Positions 9,454-18,345 of a DNA stretch of 64,000 nt are shown one piece after another. Numbering within the stretch: the stretch's first letter is position 1; each line of letters begins with the position of its first letter. The translations under genes were made by a program, and so were the position numbers. Source of the stretch: Hyphomicrobium sp. 99 (GTDB taxonomy: Bacteria; Pseudomonadota; Alphaproteobacteria; Rhizobiales; Hyphomicrobiaceae); assembly GCF_000384335.2 (NCBI RefSeq), contig NZ_KQ031382.1, forward strand, positions 3,979,545 to 4,043,544. The letters are read 5' to 3'. The notes below the pieces were generated by a model, which was given only the letters and a program-made list of their open reading frames with translations, made no database searches and was not told the origin of the DNA.

Positions 9454-10029
9454 ATGCGCATCGCTTCGCCTTCGCGTCTCATGATGGTGGCTCGAACGGA
9501 CAAGGAAGCACGTCTCAAGGACTTCGTTGTGGATGGTCTCGCTTCCCACGACGAAGGCCCGGCCGATACCAAGTGCTTGACTGTTTTCGTTCGCAATCCC
9601 GATAGCCCAGTCGCGCGCGCGCTCTGCGCCGCCTGGTCCGAAGGCCGTATCGACGATACGCGGATCAAAATTTTGATCTGCGATACGAACTCTGAAGAAC
9701 CGGCAGCCGCTGCACTGTTCGATATTGCTAACGCCGAATTCCGCGTTCTCGCCGACCCGAGCTTCAGCTCCGCTCACGAACAGCTCGTCGTTGGCGAAAA
9801 GTCTGTCTGGATTGGCGATTGCCTTCGCCGCGATCCCACGAAGCGCGACGCCTTCGAGCTCTATCATCCGAACGAAACCGCCACTGCCGTTTTCGCGACG
9901 GCATCCTTCGAAAAACTTTGGGTGCGCGGCCGCCCGCTGAAGCCGTTGGCAGTGCAAACCGTCGCGCCCGAAATCATCGCCGTACAATCCGGCGAGCAGG
10001 ACGCATTGCCCCGCAATCCCCGCCACTGA
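9454..10029 (+). CDS. Small PLD-like protein with degenerate HKD motif
   Basis: This 191-residue protein looks like a single phospholipase D-type half domain. Near residues 108-121 it reads HEQLVVGEKSVWIG. The family pattern is H-x-K-x4-D-x6-G, so the catalytic Lys is Gln, the Asp position is Glu and the spacing is one residue short. After it comes the usual N/E-rich turn and a C-terminal F-x2-LW segment, as in PLD folds. Catalysis is therefore doubtful; a binding or structural role is more likely. It starts with ATG at 9454, with a GATGGGAA stretch about 10 bases upstream. It is the last gene of the plus-strand cluster that begins with the HerA-like ATPase. The PLD assignment rests on pattern reading by eye. 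Confidence 0.6.
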   Translation: MRIASPSRLMMVARTDKEARLKDFVVDGLASHDEGPADTKCLTVFVRNPDSPVARALCAAWSEGRIDDTRIKILICDTNSEEPAAAALFDIANAEFRVLADPSFSSAHEQLVVGEKSVWIGDCLRRDPTKRDAFELYHPNETATAVFATASFEKLWVRGRPLKPLAVQTVAPEIIAVQSGEQDALPRNPRH

Positions 10030-10056
10030 CGGCGAGCAGTTCGATTTAATCACACG

Positions 10057-10147
10057 CAATGTCATCCTCGGGCTCGTCCCGAGGATCCATTAAGCAGCAA
10101 CCTGTGCTGACCGGTGGATCCCCGGCTTTAGCCCGAGGATGACATTG
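10057..10147. repeat. Palindromic element with 18-bp perfect arms
   Basis: The arm at 10057-10074 (ending in TCATCCTCGGGCT) is the exact reverse complement of 10130-10147. The 55-base centre contains GGATCC twice. Related GTCATCCTCGG arms occur at 34298, 40298, 40552 and 62280, so this belongs to a dispersed repeat family. It can form a long hairpin and may end transcription of the preceding PLD-like gene. Confidence 0.75.
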
Positions 10148-10161
10148 CTGTTTGCATCACC

Positions 10162-10270
10162 CGTCATCCCGGCAAAGTGCAGCGCATTCGCTTTTGCGGT
10201 CAGCACTGATAGAACCGCGTCTACGGTTTTGTTGAAGCTTGTCTGGGTGCTGGCCTCCGCCGGTATGACA
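10162..10270. repeat. GTCATCCCGGC-family repeat, copy 1
   Basis: It begins CGTCATCCCGGC and ends with GGCCTCCGCCGGTATGACA. Its right half, containing GTTTTGTTGAAGCTTGTCTG, matches 40440-40485 almost base for base. The left arm is decayed compared with the copy at 40358. Confidence 0.7.
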
Positions 10271-10526
10271 GACGTGGTGCGCCGCGCACAACTTATCCCC
10301 GCCTTTTCGCACCGTGATAATCTCTATACGTGCATTCGCGGAAAAAGGGCGCAAGAACGCGCAAAGAGCGGAATTTCCGAAATTGCCGCCGCGCTTCGGC
10401 CCTTGGCCCCTGATGGGCTTTGAACCTGCCGCAAAATAGCGATACTCCGCCTCGGGCTCAGCCGAGGTGCAAATGTGTGCCACGCGAAGCCCCGGTCGTC
10501 AGGCACTCACATAGGATGCCACCCCC

Positions 10527-13500
10527 ATGCACTTTATCGCGCGCCTTGCCGTGTTTCTCGCTCTCGCACTGGCAACAGTCTCGAACGCCGTTGCTACCGA
10601 AAAGCCGTTCTTGCACCAAGGCATTGCCGCCGATGCGAAACGCTACGAAACCTATCTCAAGACCAACTGGAAGCCCGACGGCAAGACGCCCGCCGCGCTG
10701 AAGTCCGAAGCGGAAAAAGTGTTCGCCACGGACCCGCGCGCTGCTTCGCGAGCACTCGCCAACGCGGTCGCCGTCGATGAGAAGGATTCGAACGCCTGGA
10801 CGCGCCTCGCCGAAGCCCTGCTCGCGATAAAGCCCGATCCCGATAAAGGTGGCGAACGCTACGATCTGCCGATCTACGCTTCCGGCGCCGCCTATCGCGG
10901 CTATCAACGCGCAACCGACGACGCGCAGAAAGCCCACGCCCTTTTCGTTCTCGGCCGCACACTCGAAGCGCGCTCCTACTGGCGCCCGGCACTCGATGCG
11001 CTGAGCTTGAGCCTCGCACTCGCGGATGATCAGACGACGCGCGAAATGTACGACCGCCTCCGCGGCGAGTACGGCTTCCGCATGACGGACTACAAGACCG
11101 ACAACGACGCGACGCCCCCCAGGCTTTGCCTCCAGTTCTCGGAAGATCTCTCGCGCACGCAAACCGACGTCGCGAAGTTCATCTCCGTTGGCGGCAAGGA
11201 TCCGCAGAACCTGGTGCAGGATGGCAAACAGCTCTGCCTCGAAGGCCTGAAGCACGGCGAGCGTTACGAAGTCCAAATTCGCGCGGGACTTCCCTCCGAC
11301 ATCGGCGAGACGCTGCTCAAAACCGCAAACATCGCCGTCTACGTGCCGGACCGGTCGGCCTCCGTTCACTTCGGCGGTAAAGCCTACGTGCTGCCCTCGC
11401 GCGGACAGCAAGGCATCCCCGTCCTCACGACCAACACGAGCAAGATCGACGTCGAGGTCTACCGCATCGGCGACCGCAGTCTCGCGACCACGCTCCAGTC
11501 CGGCGACATGGCGCGCCAGCTTTCGAGCTACGACGTCGACAACATCCGTGATCGCTCCGGCATCAAGGTCTTCCAAGGCCAAATGGATATTGCCGCGAAG
11601 CTCAACGAAGAAGTCTCAACCGCAGTCCCAGTAACGGACGCGACGGGCAAGCTCGAGCCCGGCGTCTATGTCATGGTCGCGAAGCCAACCGAGAAGCAGA
11701 AGGAAGAGAGCTACGAACGCGCAACGCAGTGGTTCATCGTTTCCGATCTCGGCCTGACTGCTTTCACCGGTAACGACGGCATTCACGCGCTCGTCCGCTC
11801 ATTGACCGAAGCGACCGCCGTCGCCGGAACCTCGGTGAGACTGATCGCGCGCAACAACGAAGTGCTCGCAACCGCGACGACGGACGAACGCGGCTACGCA
11901 AAGTTTGACGCAGGCCTTACGAAGGGCGAAGGCGGCACCGCGCCCGCAATCCTCGTCGCCCAGAAAGGCGAGGGCGAATACGCCTTCCTCGATCTGACGC
12001 TCAACGCCTTCGACCTCTCCGACCGTGGCGTTCAAGGCCGCGACCCGTCCGGCCCCGTTGACGCCTATGTCTACACCGAGCGCGGCGTCTACCGCGGCGG
12101 CGAAGACGTAAACGTCACCGCGCTCATCCGCGACCAGTTCGGCAAGTCATCGTCCGTGCCGACGACGCTGATGGTCTTCCGCCCCGACGGCGTCGAGCAG
12201 ACGCGCCTCGTGATGAACGATCAGGGTCTCGGCGGCCGCGCGCTTGCCGTGCCGCTCGCAAAAACCGCGATGACCGGAACGTGGCGCCTCCGCCTCTATA
12301 TCGACCCGAAAGCCGAGGCGATCGCCGAGAAGAGCTTCCTCGTCGAAGACTTCGTGCCTGAACGCCTCGATATGACGCTCTCGGCCAACATCCCAGCACT
12401 GACGCCCGACGAAAATCAAACGATCAATGCTGACGGCCGCTATCTCTACGGCCCACCCGCTGCCGGTCTCGGCATCGAAGGCGAAGTCGTCGTCAAAGCC
12501 TCGAACAAGCCCGTCGCTGGCTACGCCGGTTACGTCTTCGGACAAGCAGAGGAACTGGTGAACCCGGCGCGGCAGCCACTGGAATCAAGCCTCGCGATGG
12601 ACAAGGACGGCAAGGCTGCGATCCCGATCGTCCTGCCGCAAATGCCGAAGACGCCGAAACCGCTCGAAGCCGCGATCACCGTCAAACTTCGCGAGGACGG
12701 CGGCCGCACCATCGAGCGCAACATCACGCTGCCCGTCGATCTGAAGCTCGAGCGCATCGGCATCAAGCCGCTGTTCGAAAACTTCACTGCCGCCGAGGAT
12801 CAGAACGCCGAATTCGAAGTCGTGCTTCTCGACGCCAACAGCAAACCGGCAGCGAGCAACAACCTCACCTGGACGCTGACGCGCCTCGACACGAACTGGC
12901 AATGGTATCGCCGCGACGGATCGTGGACCTACGAAGCCGTCACTGTGAAACGCAAGATCGGCAGCGGCGCGCTCGCCGTTACCGCTGACGGCGCCGCGAA
13001 AATCTCGCAGCCCATCCAGTGGGGCCGCTATCGCCTCGACGTCGCCTCCAACGACGCCGACGGCCCGGCTTCGAGCGTGCTCTTCAACGCCGGCTGGTAC
13101 ACGGCAGGCGAAAACGTCGATAGCCCCGAGCAGCTCGACGTCGCGCTCGATAAGGACAGCTACAAATCCGGCGAGACCGCGAAGCTGCGCATAGCGTCGA
13201 AGCTCGGCGGCAAGGCGCTCGTCACCGTGCTCGGCACCAGCCTGCACCTGATGAAGGAAGTCGACATCGCCAAGGGCGGCGGTGAAGTCGAAATCCCGAT
13301 CTCCGGCGAATGGGGCCCCGGCGCCTACGCGACGGCTATTCTCTATCGCCCGATGGATGAAACGCAGAAGCGCATGCCGAGCCGCGCCATTGGCGTCCGC
13401 TGGCTGCCGATCGACCAGAGCGGCAAGCATCTGAAAGTTGCCGTGACGCTTCCGGAGAAGGTGAAATCCGGCAGCACACTCACCGTGCCGCTGAAGGTGG

Positions 13501-15890
13501 AGGGCCTCGCGCCAGGCGAAGACGCACGCGTCGTCGTCGCGGCGGTCGACCTCGGCATTCTCAATCTCACGCGTTATGAAACGCCAGCGCCCGAGAAATA
13601 TTTCTCGGAGCAGCAGAAGCTCGCGTTCGAAATCCGCGACTTCTACGGCAAGCTGATCGACGGCATGCGCGCCGATCGCGGCAAGCTCCGTTCCGGCGGC
13701 GATGGCGGCGCGGCACTGCAAGGCAACCCGACGGTCGAAACGGTCGTGTCGCTCTTCTCCGGTCTCGTCCAGGTCAAGGAAGACGGCACAGCGAACGTCG
13801 AATTCGAACTTCCCGACTTCAACGGCACCGTCCGCGTGATGGCCGTCGCTTGGAGTAAGGACAAGGTCGGCCACGGCTCCGGCGATCTGATCGTGCGCGA
13901 TGCGGTGGCACTGACCGTCGCCGTGCCGCGCTTCATGACGCTCGGAGATGAAATCAATCTCGGATTCTCCATCCACAACGTCGACGGCCCCGCCGCGCCT
14001 TACAAGCTCGCACTTTCCAAGAAGGAAGGCGACGACACCAACGAGACGCTGACGCCGATCGCCGACAAAACGATCGACATCAAAAACGGCGAACGCACGT
14101 TGCAGCGTATCGCATTCAAACCAACGGATCTCGGTGCTCTGACACTGAAAGCCGTCGTCACCGGCCCGAACGATATTCGCGTCAAGCGCGAGATGACGTT
14201 CCAGGTCTTGCCGCCCGCTGGCGATATCAAACGCACGACGATCTCGTCGCTGAAACCCGGCGGCAAGCTGCTGGTGACGCGCGATCTCACGCAGGATCTG
14301 ATCCAGTCGCGGACGCGCATCAACCTCTCGGTCGGCCCGGCAGCGCGTCTCGACGTGCCCACGCTTCTCGCTCAGCTCGACCGCTATCCCTACGGCTGCG
14401 CCGAGCAGACGGTGTCGCGCGCGATGCCGCTCGTCGTCGCCAACGCGGTCGCCGCGCAAATCGGCCTCGCCGAGGACAAGGCGCTGAAGGAACGCGTGCA
14501 GGGCGCAATCGCCCGCGTCTTCGAGATGCAGGACTCGACCGGCGCCTTCGGCGTGTGGGGTCCCTCATCGACAGACCTCTGGCTGACCGCCTACGTGACG
14601 GACTTCCTCACGCGCGCCAAGGAAGCGAAGTACGACGTGCCGCGCGAGGGCTTCAATCGCGCCCTCGATAAACTGCAGAACTTCATCGCCTATGCTTCCG
14701 ACTTCGAGAAGGGCGGCGAGGACCGCGCCTACGCGCTCTATGTCCTCGCTCGTAACGGCCGTGCGCCGGTCGGCGATCTCCGCTACTACGCCGACGAACG
14801 CATCGGACGCTTCTCGACGCCGCTTGCCAAAGCGCAAGTCGGCGCCGCGCTCGCGATGATGGGCGACAAGGAACGCGCCGAACGCACGTTCGCCGCCGCC
14901 CTCGCAGCTATGCCGGACACACCGGATAGCGGCTATCGCAGCGACTACGGCTCGACACTTCGCGATGGTGCAGCGCTCGTGACGCTCGCCGCCGAAACCG
15001 GCGTCGCACGCGACATGCAGCCGAAGCTCGCGACGGTCATCGCCAAAGCCTACGAGACGCGCAGCTATACCTCGACGCAAGAACAGGCATGGATGCTGCT
15101 CGCGGCAAAAGCGCTGAACGACGAGGTGAAGGCAACGACGCTGTCGATCGACGGCAAACCCGTGAACGGTCCGCTGCTCAAAGGCCTGAAGCCTGCGGAA
15201 CTGAAAGACGGCACGCTGACGATCACCAACAACGGCGACACTGCCGTCGATGCCGTGATCTCCGTCATCGGCGCCGCGTTGACGCCGGAGCCGCCCGCCT
15301 CGAAAGGCTTCAAGATCGAACGTCAGGCCTACGCGCTCGACGGCAAGAAGGTCGATCTGGCGAGCCTCAGCGGCGGCAAGGCTCAGGTCAAGCAGAACGA
15401 TCGTTTCGTCATCACCGTCAAGGTGACCTCCGACGAACCGGCTGGCCGCGTGATGGTCGTCGATCGCTTGCCCGCGGGCTTCGAAATCGAAAACCCGCAC
15501 CTGATCGACAGCGGCGCGATCTCCGGCCTTTCGTGGCTGAAATCGACGGCTGATCCCGAGCACACGGAATTCCGCGATGATCGTTTCGTTGCGGCCTTCA
15601 ACTTCTCCAACGTGCGAACGACGGCCGAGACTTCGAACGGCGACAACGGCAGCTCGGTCGAGGGCGTTGACCAGAACTCGGTCGAAGTTCCGGACGATGG
15701 CTCGGTCGTGCTGCCCGACGGCACGGCACAGAAGAAGCCGCAAGCCGTGACTGCGACGCTCGCCTACATCGTCCGCGCGGTAAATCCCGGCACGTTCGTT
15801 CACCCCGCGGCGACGGTCGAAGACATGTATCGCCCGGAGCGCTACGCCCGCTCCGCCGCTGGTCAGCTCACCGTCTCGGCAAAGGAGTAA
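10527..15890 (+). CDS. yfhM: Bacterial alpha-2-macroglobulin
   Basis: Periplasmic protease trap, thought to protect the cell envelope from foreign proteases. The 1787-residue length fits the long bacterial class. The N-terminus has a signal peptide (about residues 1-24, ending near ATE). The thioester motif is intact: PYGCAEQT with Cys1291, Glu1293 and Gln1294. This motif forms the reactive bond that covalently captures proteases after bait-region cleavage. Repeated beta-sandwich (MG) regions occupy most of the length before it, and an alpha-helical toroid-like region follows. The gene ends 6 bases before pbpC, the usual arrangement in proteobacteria, where PBP1C is thought to repair peptidoglycan while the macroglobulin inhibits proteases. 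Confidence 0.95.
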   Translation: MHFIARLAVFLALALATVSNAVATEKPFLHQGIAADAKRYETYLKTNWKPDGKTPAALKSEAEKVFATDPRAASRALANAVAVDEKDSNAWTRLAEALLAIKPDPDKGGERYDLPIYASGAAYRGYQRATDDAQKAHALFVLGRTLEARSYWRPALDALSLSLALADDQTTREMYDRLRGEYGFRMTDYKTDNDATPPRLCLQFSEDLSRTQTDVAKFISVGGKDPQNLVQDGKQLCLEGLKHGERYEVQIRAGLPSDIGETLLKTANIAVYVPDRSASVHFGGKAYVLPSRGQQGIPVLTTNTSKIDVEVYRIGDRSLATTLQSGDMARQLSSYDVDNIRDRSGIKVFQGQMDIAAKLNEEVSTAVPVTDATGKLEPGVYVMVAKPTEKQKEESYERATQWFIVSDLGLTAFTGNDGIHALVRSLTEATAVAGTSVRLIARNNEVLATATTDERGYAKFDAGLTKGEGGTAPAILVAQKGEGEYAFLDLTLNAFDLSDRGVQGRDPSGPVDAYVYTERGVYRGGEDVNVTALIRDQFGKSSSVPTTLMVFRPDGVEQTRLVMNDQGLGGRALAVPLAKTAMTGTWRLRLYIDPKAEAIAEKSFLVEDFVPERLDMTLSANIPALTPDENQTINADGRYLYGPPAAGLGIEGEVVVKASNKPVAGYAGYVFGQAEELVNPARQPLESSLAMDKDGKAAIPIVLPQMPKTPKPLEAAITVKLREDGGRTIERNITLPVDLKLERIGIKPLFENFTAAEDQNAEFEVVLLDANSKPAASNNLTWTLTRLDTNWQWYRRDGSWTYEAVTVKRKIGSGALAVTADGAAKISQPIQWGRYRLDVASNDADGPASSVLFNAGWYTAGENVDSPEQLDVALDKDSYKSGETAKLRIASKLGGKALVTVLGTSLHLMKEVDIAKGGGEVEIPISGEWGPGAYATAILYRPMDETQKRMPSRAIGVRWLPIDQSGKHLKVAVTLPEKVKSGSTLTVPLKVEGLAPGEDARVVVAAVDLGILNLTRYETPAPEKYFSEQQKLAFEIRDFYGKLIDGMRADRGKLRSGGDGGAALQGNPTVETVVSLFSGLVQVKEDGTANVEFELPDFNGTVRVMAVAWSKDKVGHGSGDLIVRDAVALTVAVPRFMTLGDEINLGFSIHNVDGPAAPYKLALSKKEGDDTNETLTPIADKTIDIKNGERTLQRIAFKPTDLGALTLKAVVTGPNDIRVKREMTFQVLPPAGDIKRTTISSLKPGGKLLVTRDLTQDLIQSRTRINLSVGPAARLDVPTLLAQLDRYPYGCAEQTVSRAMPLVVANAVAAQIGLAEDKALKERVQGAIARVFEMQDSTGAFGVWGPSSTDLWLTAYVTDFLTRAKEAKYDVPREGFNRALDKLQNFIAYASDFEKGGEDRAYALYVLARNGRAPVGDLRYYADERIGRFSTPLAKAQVGAALAMMGDKERAERTFAAALAAMPDTPDSGYRSDYGSTLRDGAALVTLAAETGVARDMQPKLATVIAKAYETRSYTSTQEQAWMLLAAKALNDEVKATTLSIDGKPVNGPLLKGLKPAELKDGTLTITNNGDTAVDAVISVIGAALTPEPPASKGFKIERQAYALDGKKVDLASLSGGKAQVKQNDRFVITVKVTSDEPAGRVMVVDRLPAGFEIENPHLIDSGAISGLSWLKSTADPEHTEFRDDRFVAAFNFSNVRTTAETSNGDNGSSVEGVDQNSVEVPDDGSVVLPDGTAQKKPQAVTATLAYIVRAVNPGTFVHPAATVEDMYRPERYARSAAGQLTVSAKE

Positions 15891-15896
15891 CGCGAC

Positions 15897-18266
15897 GTGG
15901 GGCTGGGTCTACGCGTGAAAGGCATCAGGTTTTGGATGTCCCAATCCTCCCCCCGCAAGGGGGAGGGCCGGAGCGGGGGTGATGATCAGGTTGTGCCCCC
16001 AACATCAGCCACTCTCCTCCGGCGATTCTCAGATTTTCTTCGCCTCCCCCTCTTCTCCCCTCCCCTTGACGGGGAGGGGTCGGGGGTGGGGTGCAGCCCG
16101 AGCAAGATCCCCCCACCCCTAACCCCTCCCCGCGGAGGCGGAGGGGAATCTGTCCGGCAATTCACGATCCGCCGCATCGCCATTGCCGCGAGCGTTTCGT
16201 TGCTCATTTCCGCAGGCGGCGCATACGGCCTCTATCTCAAAGCTTTCGCCGACGCCGGACCGCTGCCGCTCGAGCAAGCGAAAGCCGTATCGGTCACTGT
16301 CATCGACCGCGACGACCGTCTGCTACGCGCCTTCACGACGACCGAAGGCAAATGGCGCCTGCCTGTCGATCCGAAGGACGTCGATCCGCATTATCTGAAA
16401 ATGCTCTTCGCCTTCGAAGACAAACGCTTCTACAGCCACCATGGCGTCGATCCGAAAGCCGTAACGCGCGCCGTGCTCCAGATGCTTCGTCACGGCCGCC
16501 TCGTCTCCGGCGGCTCGACGCTGACGATGCAGGTCGCGCGTCTACTTGACGGCAAGCACGAGCGCACAGCCGGCGGCAAGCTCCGCCAGATGGCCCGCGC
16601 CGTCGAACTCGAACGCACGCTCTCGAAAACCGAGATCTTGAAACTCTACCTCCGTCTCGCGCCGTTCGGCGGCAACCTCGAAGGTGTGCGAGCAGCATCG
16701 CTCGCCTACTTCGGCAAGGAGCCGCGACACCTGTCACTCGGAGAATGCGCGCTGCTCGTCGCGCTCCCGCAATCGCCGGAAATGCGCCGTCTCGATCGCA
16801 ATCCCGAAGCGGCTCGCCGCGCCCGCAATCGCGTGCTGACACGCGCGGCGGCAGCGCATGTCATCACTGTCGCCGAAGCCGAGCGCGCAAAAGCCGAACG
16901 CATCCCGGCCGTTCGCTACGCCTTCCCGATGCTCGCGCCGCATCTCTCTGAAACGGAAGTGGCTGCGCATCCGGCCGAGAGCGTCATCAAGCTGACGCTC
17001 GATCGCCCTCTACAGCAAAATCTCGAACGGCTTGCGCGAGAGCACGCGCGCACGATCGGCGACAATGTCTCGACGGCCATCATCGTCGCTGACCACCAGA
17101 CGGGCGAAATCCTCGCGGAAGTGGGCTCCGCCGATTACATGGACGCGGCGCGCCACGGCGCCGTCGATATGGCGACCGCCGTCCGATCTCCCGGCTCGAC
17201 GTTGAAGCCCTTCATCTACGGCCTCGCATTCGAAGCGGGCCTCGCCCATCCCGCGACGCTCATCGAAGATCGGCCCGTGCGCTTTGGAACCTACGCGCCG
17301 AAGAATTTCGACGAGGGCTACCACGGCACCGTCTCGATACGCGAAGCGCTCGAACAATCGCTCAACGTGCCGGCCGTGCGCGTGCTCGCCCGCGTCGGAC
17401 CAGGAAAACTCGCCGGACGCTTCCGCCGCGCCGGCGTGACGGCCCGCTTCCCCGATAAATCCGAGCCGACGCTCGCGATGGCGCTCGGCGGAACCGGCCT
17501 GACGCTCGAAGAGCTGACACAGCTCTACGCAGGCTTGGCGCGCGGCGGCGACGGCATCACGCTGACGCATCGCTATGATCAGCGGGGCAAGATCTGGGGA
17601 GCAACGCACGCCAAGCCGCTCGTCAACGCGCACCGCCTGATGTCGCCTCTCGCCGCCTGGTACGTGTCGGACATTCTGAAAGATGCTCCGCCCCCGCTCA
17701 ACGCCAAGGGCGGCCGCTTCGCTTACAAGACCGGAACGTCCTACGGCTATCGCGACGCCTGGGCCATCGGCTTCGACGGCCGTTATGTCGTCGCCGTGTG
17801 GGTTGGACGTCCGGACAACTCATCCATTCCGGGATTGATGGGCCGGAGCGCCGCCGCGCCGATCCTGTTCGACGCATTCGAGCGCCTGCCCGGACCGCGT
17901 ACGCCGCTTCCCGGCGCACCCGCCAACGTCATCAAGGGAACGAACGCCGACTTGCCCGCGCCGCTCAAGCGCTGGCGCGACCCGAGCGACGATCCGGCCG
18001 CCGGTAAATTCCTGGAGCCGCCCGTGTTGATCTCCTTCCCGCCGGATCAATCCGAGATCGCCGAAACCGATCTCGACGGCGAGCCCCTTGTGCTCAAGGC
18101 CGACGGCGGCGCCCTGCCACTCACCTGGCTCGTCGACGGCAAGCCCATTCAGTCCGACGCCCACACGCGCGAAGCCACATGGCAGCCCGCGAGCGCGGGC
18201 TTCGCCAAACTCACGGTGATCGATGCCAATGGCCGTACCGACCGCGCCTTTATCAGGCTAAGGTAG
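15897..18266 (+). CDS. pbpC: Penicillin-binding protein 1C with repeat-derived N-terminus
   Basis: Bifunctional peptidoglycan synthase, partner of the macroglobulin upstream. The GTG start at 15897 is supported by AGGAG ending 9 bases before it, inside the upstream stop region. The protein then reads about 70 residues encoded by palindromic repeats (about residues 17-85, with PRKGEG, PLDGEG and PPLTPPRGGG) before a membrane anchor at about 94-114. The GT51 domain has FEDKRFYSHHGVD and GGSTLTMQVAR. The transpeptidase has SPGSTLKPF (Ser434, Lys437), SLN, and KTGTSYGYRDAW. A C-terminal domain of about 90 residues typical of PBP1C follows. Without the repeats the length would be the normal 700-720 residues. 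A non-standard internal start near the anchor cannot be excluded. Confidence 0.93.
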   Translation: MGLGLRVKGIRFWMSQSSPRKGEGRSGGDDQVVPPTSATLLRRFSDFLRLPLFSPPLDGEGSGVGCSPSKIPPPLTPPRGGGGESVRQFTIRRIAIAASVSLLISAGGAYGLYLKAFADAGPLPLEQAKAVSVTVIDRDDRLLRAFTTTEGKWRLPVDPKDVDPHYLKMLFAFEDKRFYSHHGVDPKAVTRAVLQMLRHGRLVSGGSTLTMQVARLLDGKHERTAGGKLRQMARAVELERTLSKTEILKLYLRLAPFGGNLEGVRAASLAYFGKEPRHLSLGECALLVALPQSPEMRRLDRNPEAARRARNRVLTRAAAAHVITVAEAERAKAERIPAVRYAFPMLAPHLSETEVAAHPAESVIKLTLDRPLQQNLERLAREHARTIGDNVSTAIIVADHQTGEILAEVGSADYMDAARHGAVDMATAVRSPGSTLKPFIYGLAFEAGLAHPATLIEDRPVRFGTYAPKNFDEGYHGTVSIREALEQSLNVPAVRVLARVGPGKLAGRFRRAGVTARFPDKSEPTLAMALGGTGLTLEELTQLYAGLARGGDGITLTHRYDQRGKIWGATHAKPLVNAHRLMSPLAAWYVSDILKDAPPPLNAKGGRFAYKTGTSYGYRDAWAIGFDGRYVVAVWVGRPDNSSIPGLMGRSAAAPILFDAFERLPGPRTPLPGAPANVIKGTNADLPAPLKRWRDPSDDPAAGKFLEPPVLISFPPDQSEIAETDLDGEPLVLKADGGALPLTWLVDGKPIQSDAHTREATWQPASAGFAKLTVIDANGRTDRAFIRLR
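15946..16148. repeat. Cluster of three GC-rich palindromic repeats inside pbpC
   Basis: Three units occur: 15946-15967 (CCTCCCCCCGCAAGGGGGAGGG), 16050-16093, and an oppositely oriented unit at 16107-16146. Each is a C-run/G-run hairpin with a CCCCTAACCCC or GGGGTCGGGG extension, a REP-like layout. The frame of pbpC stays open through all three. A close relative interrupts recF at 61930-61970. Confidence 0.85.
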
Positions 18267-18345
18267 CCCACGCCGCAGGCGGAGCGACGGCCGTCCCCGC
18301 GTTGGCCTTCCTCCGCAGAGACGGTAGCGTTGCCGGGAGCTTGAG

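Larger units (their letters stand above)
10030..10526. other. Repeat-filled gap before the alpha-2-macroglobulin gene
   Basis: About 500 bases without a credible gene. The first half is two different palindromic repeats placed end to end: an 18-bp inverted repeat pair (10057-10147) and a member of the GTCATCCCGGC family (10162-10270). The rest (10280-10520) presumably holds the promoter of the following operon, but I could not choose one confidently. Confidence 0.6.

Noticed and set aside
9288..9605. ORF starting in the ATGA overlap after the membrane protein gene
   Set aside because: It runs into the PLD-like gene in another frame and its second half is plainly noncoding; only the start geometry is attractive.
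12585..14459. Long minus-strand ORF inside the alpha-2-macroglobulin gene (624 codons)
   Set aside because: It mirrors the GC3-rich codon phase of a strong plus-strand gene and has no domain or start signal.
14565..15803. 412-codon minus-strand ORF in the same gene
   Set aside because: Same shadow effect; no recognisable motif.
15946..16148. CRISPR array
   Set aside because: Units are palindromic, unevenly spaced and in opposite orientations, and there are no cas genes.
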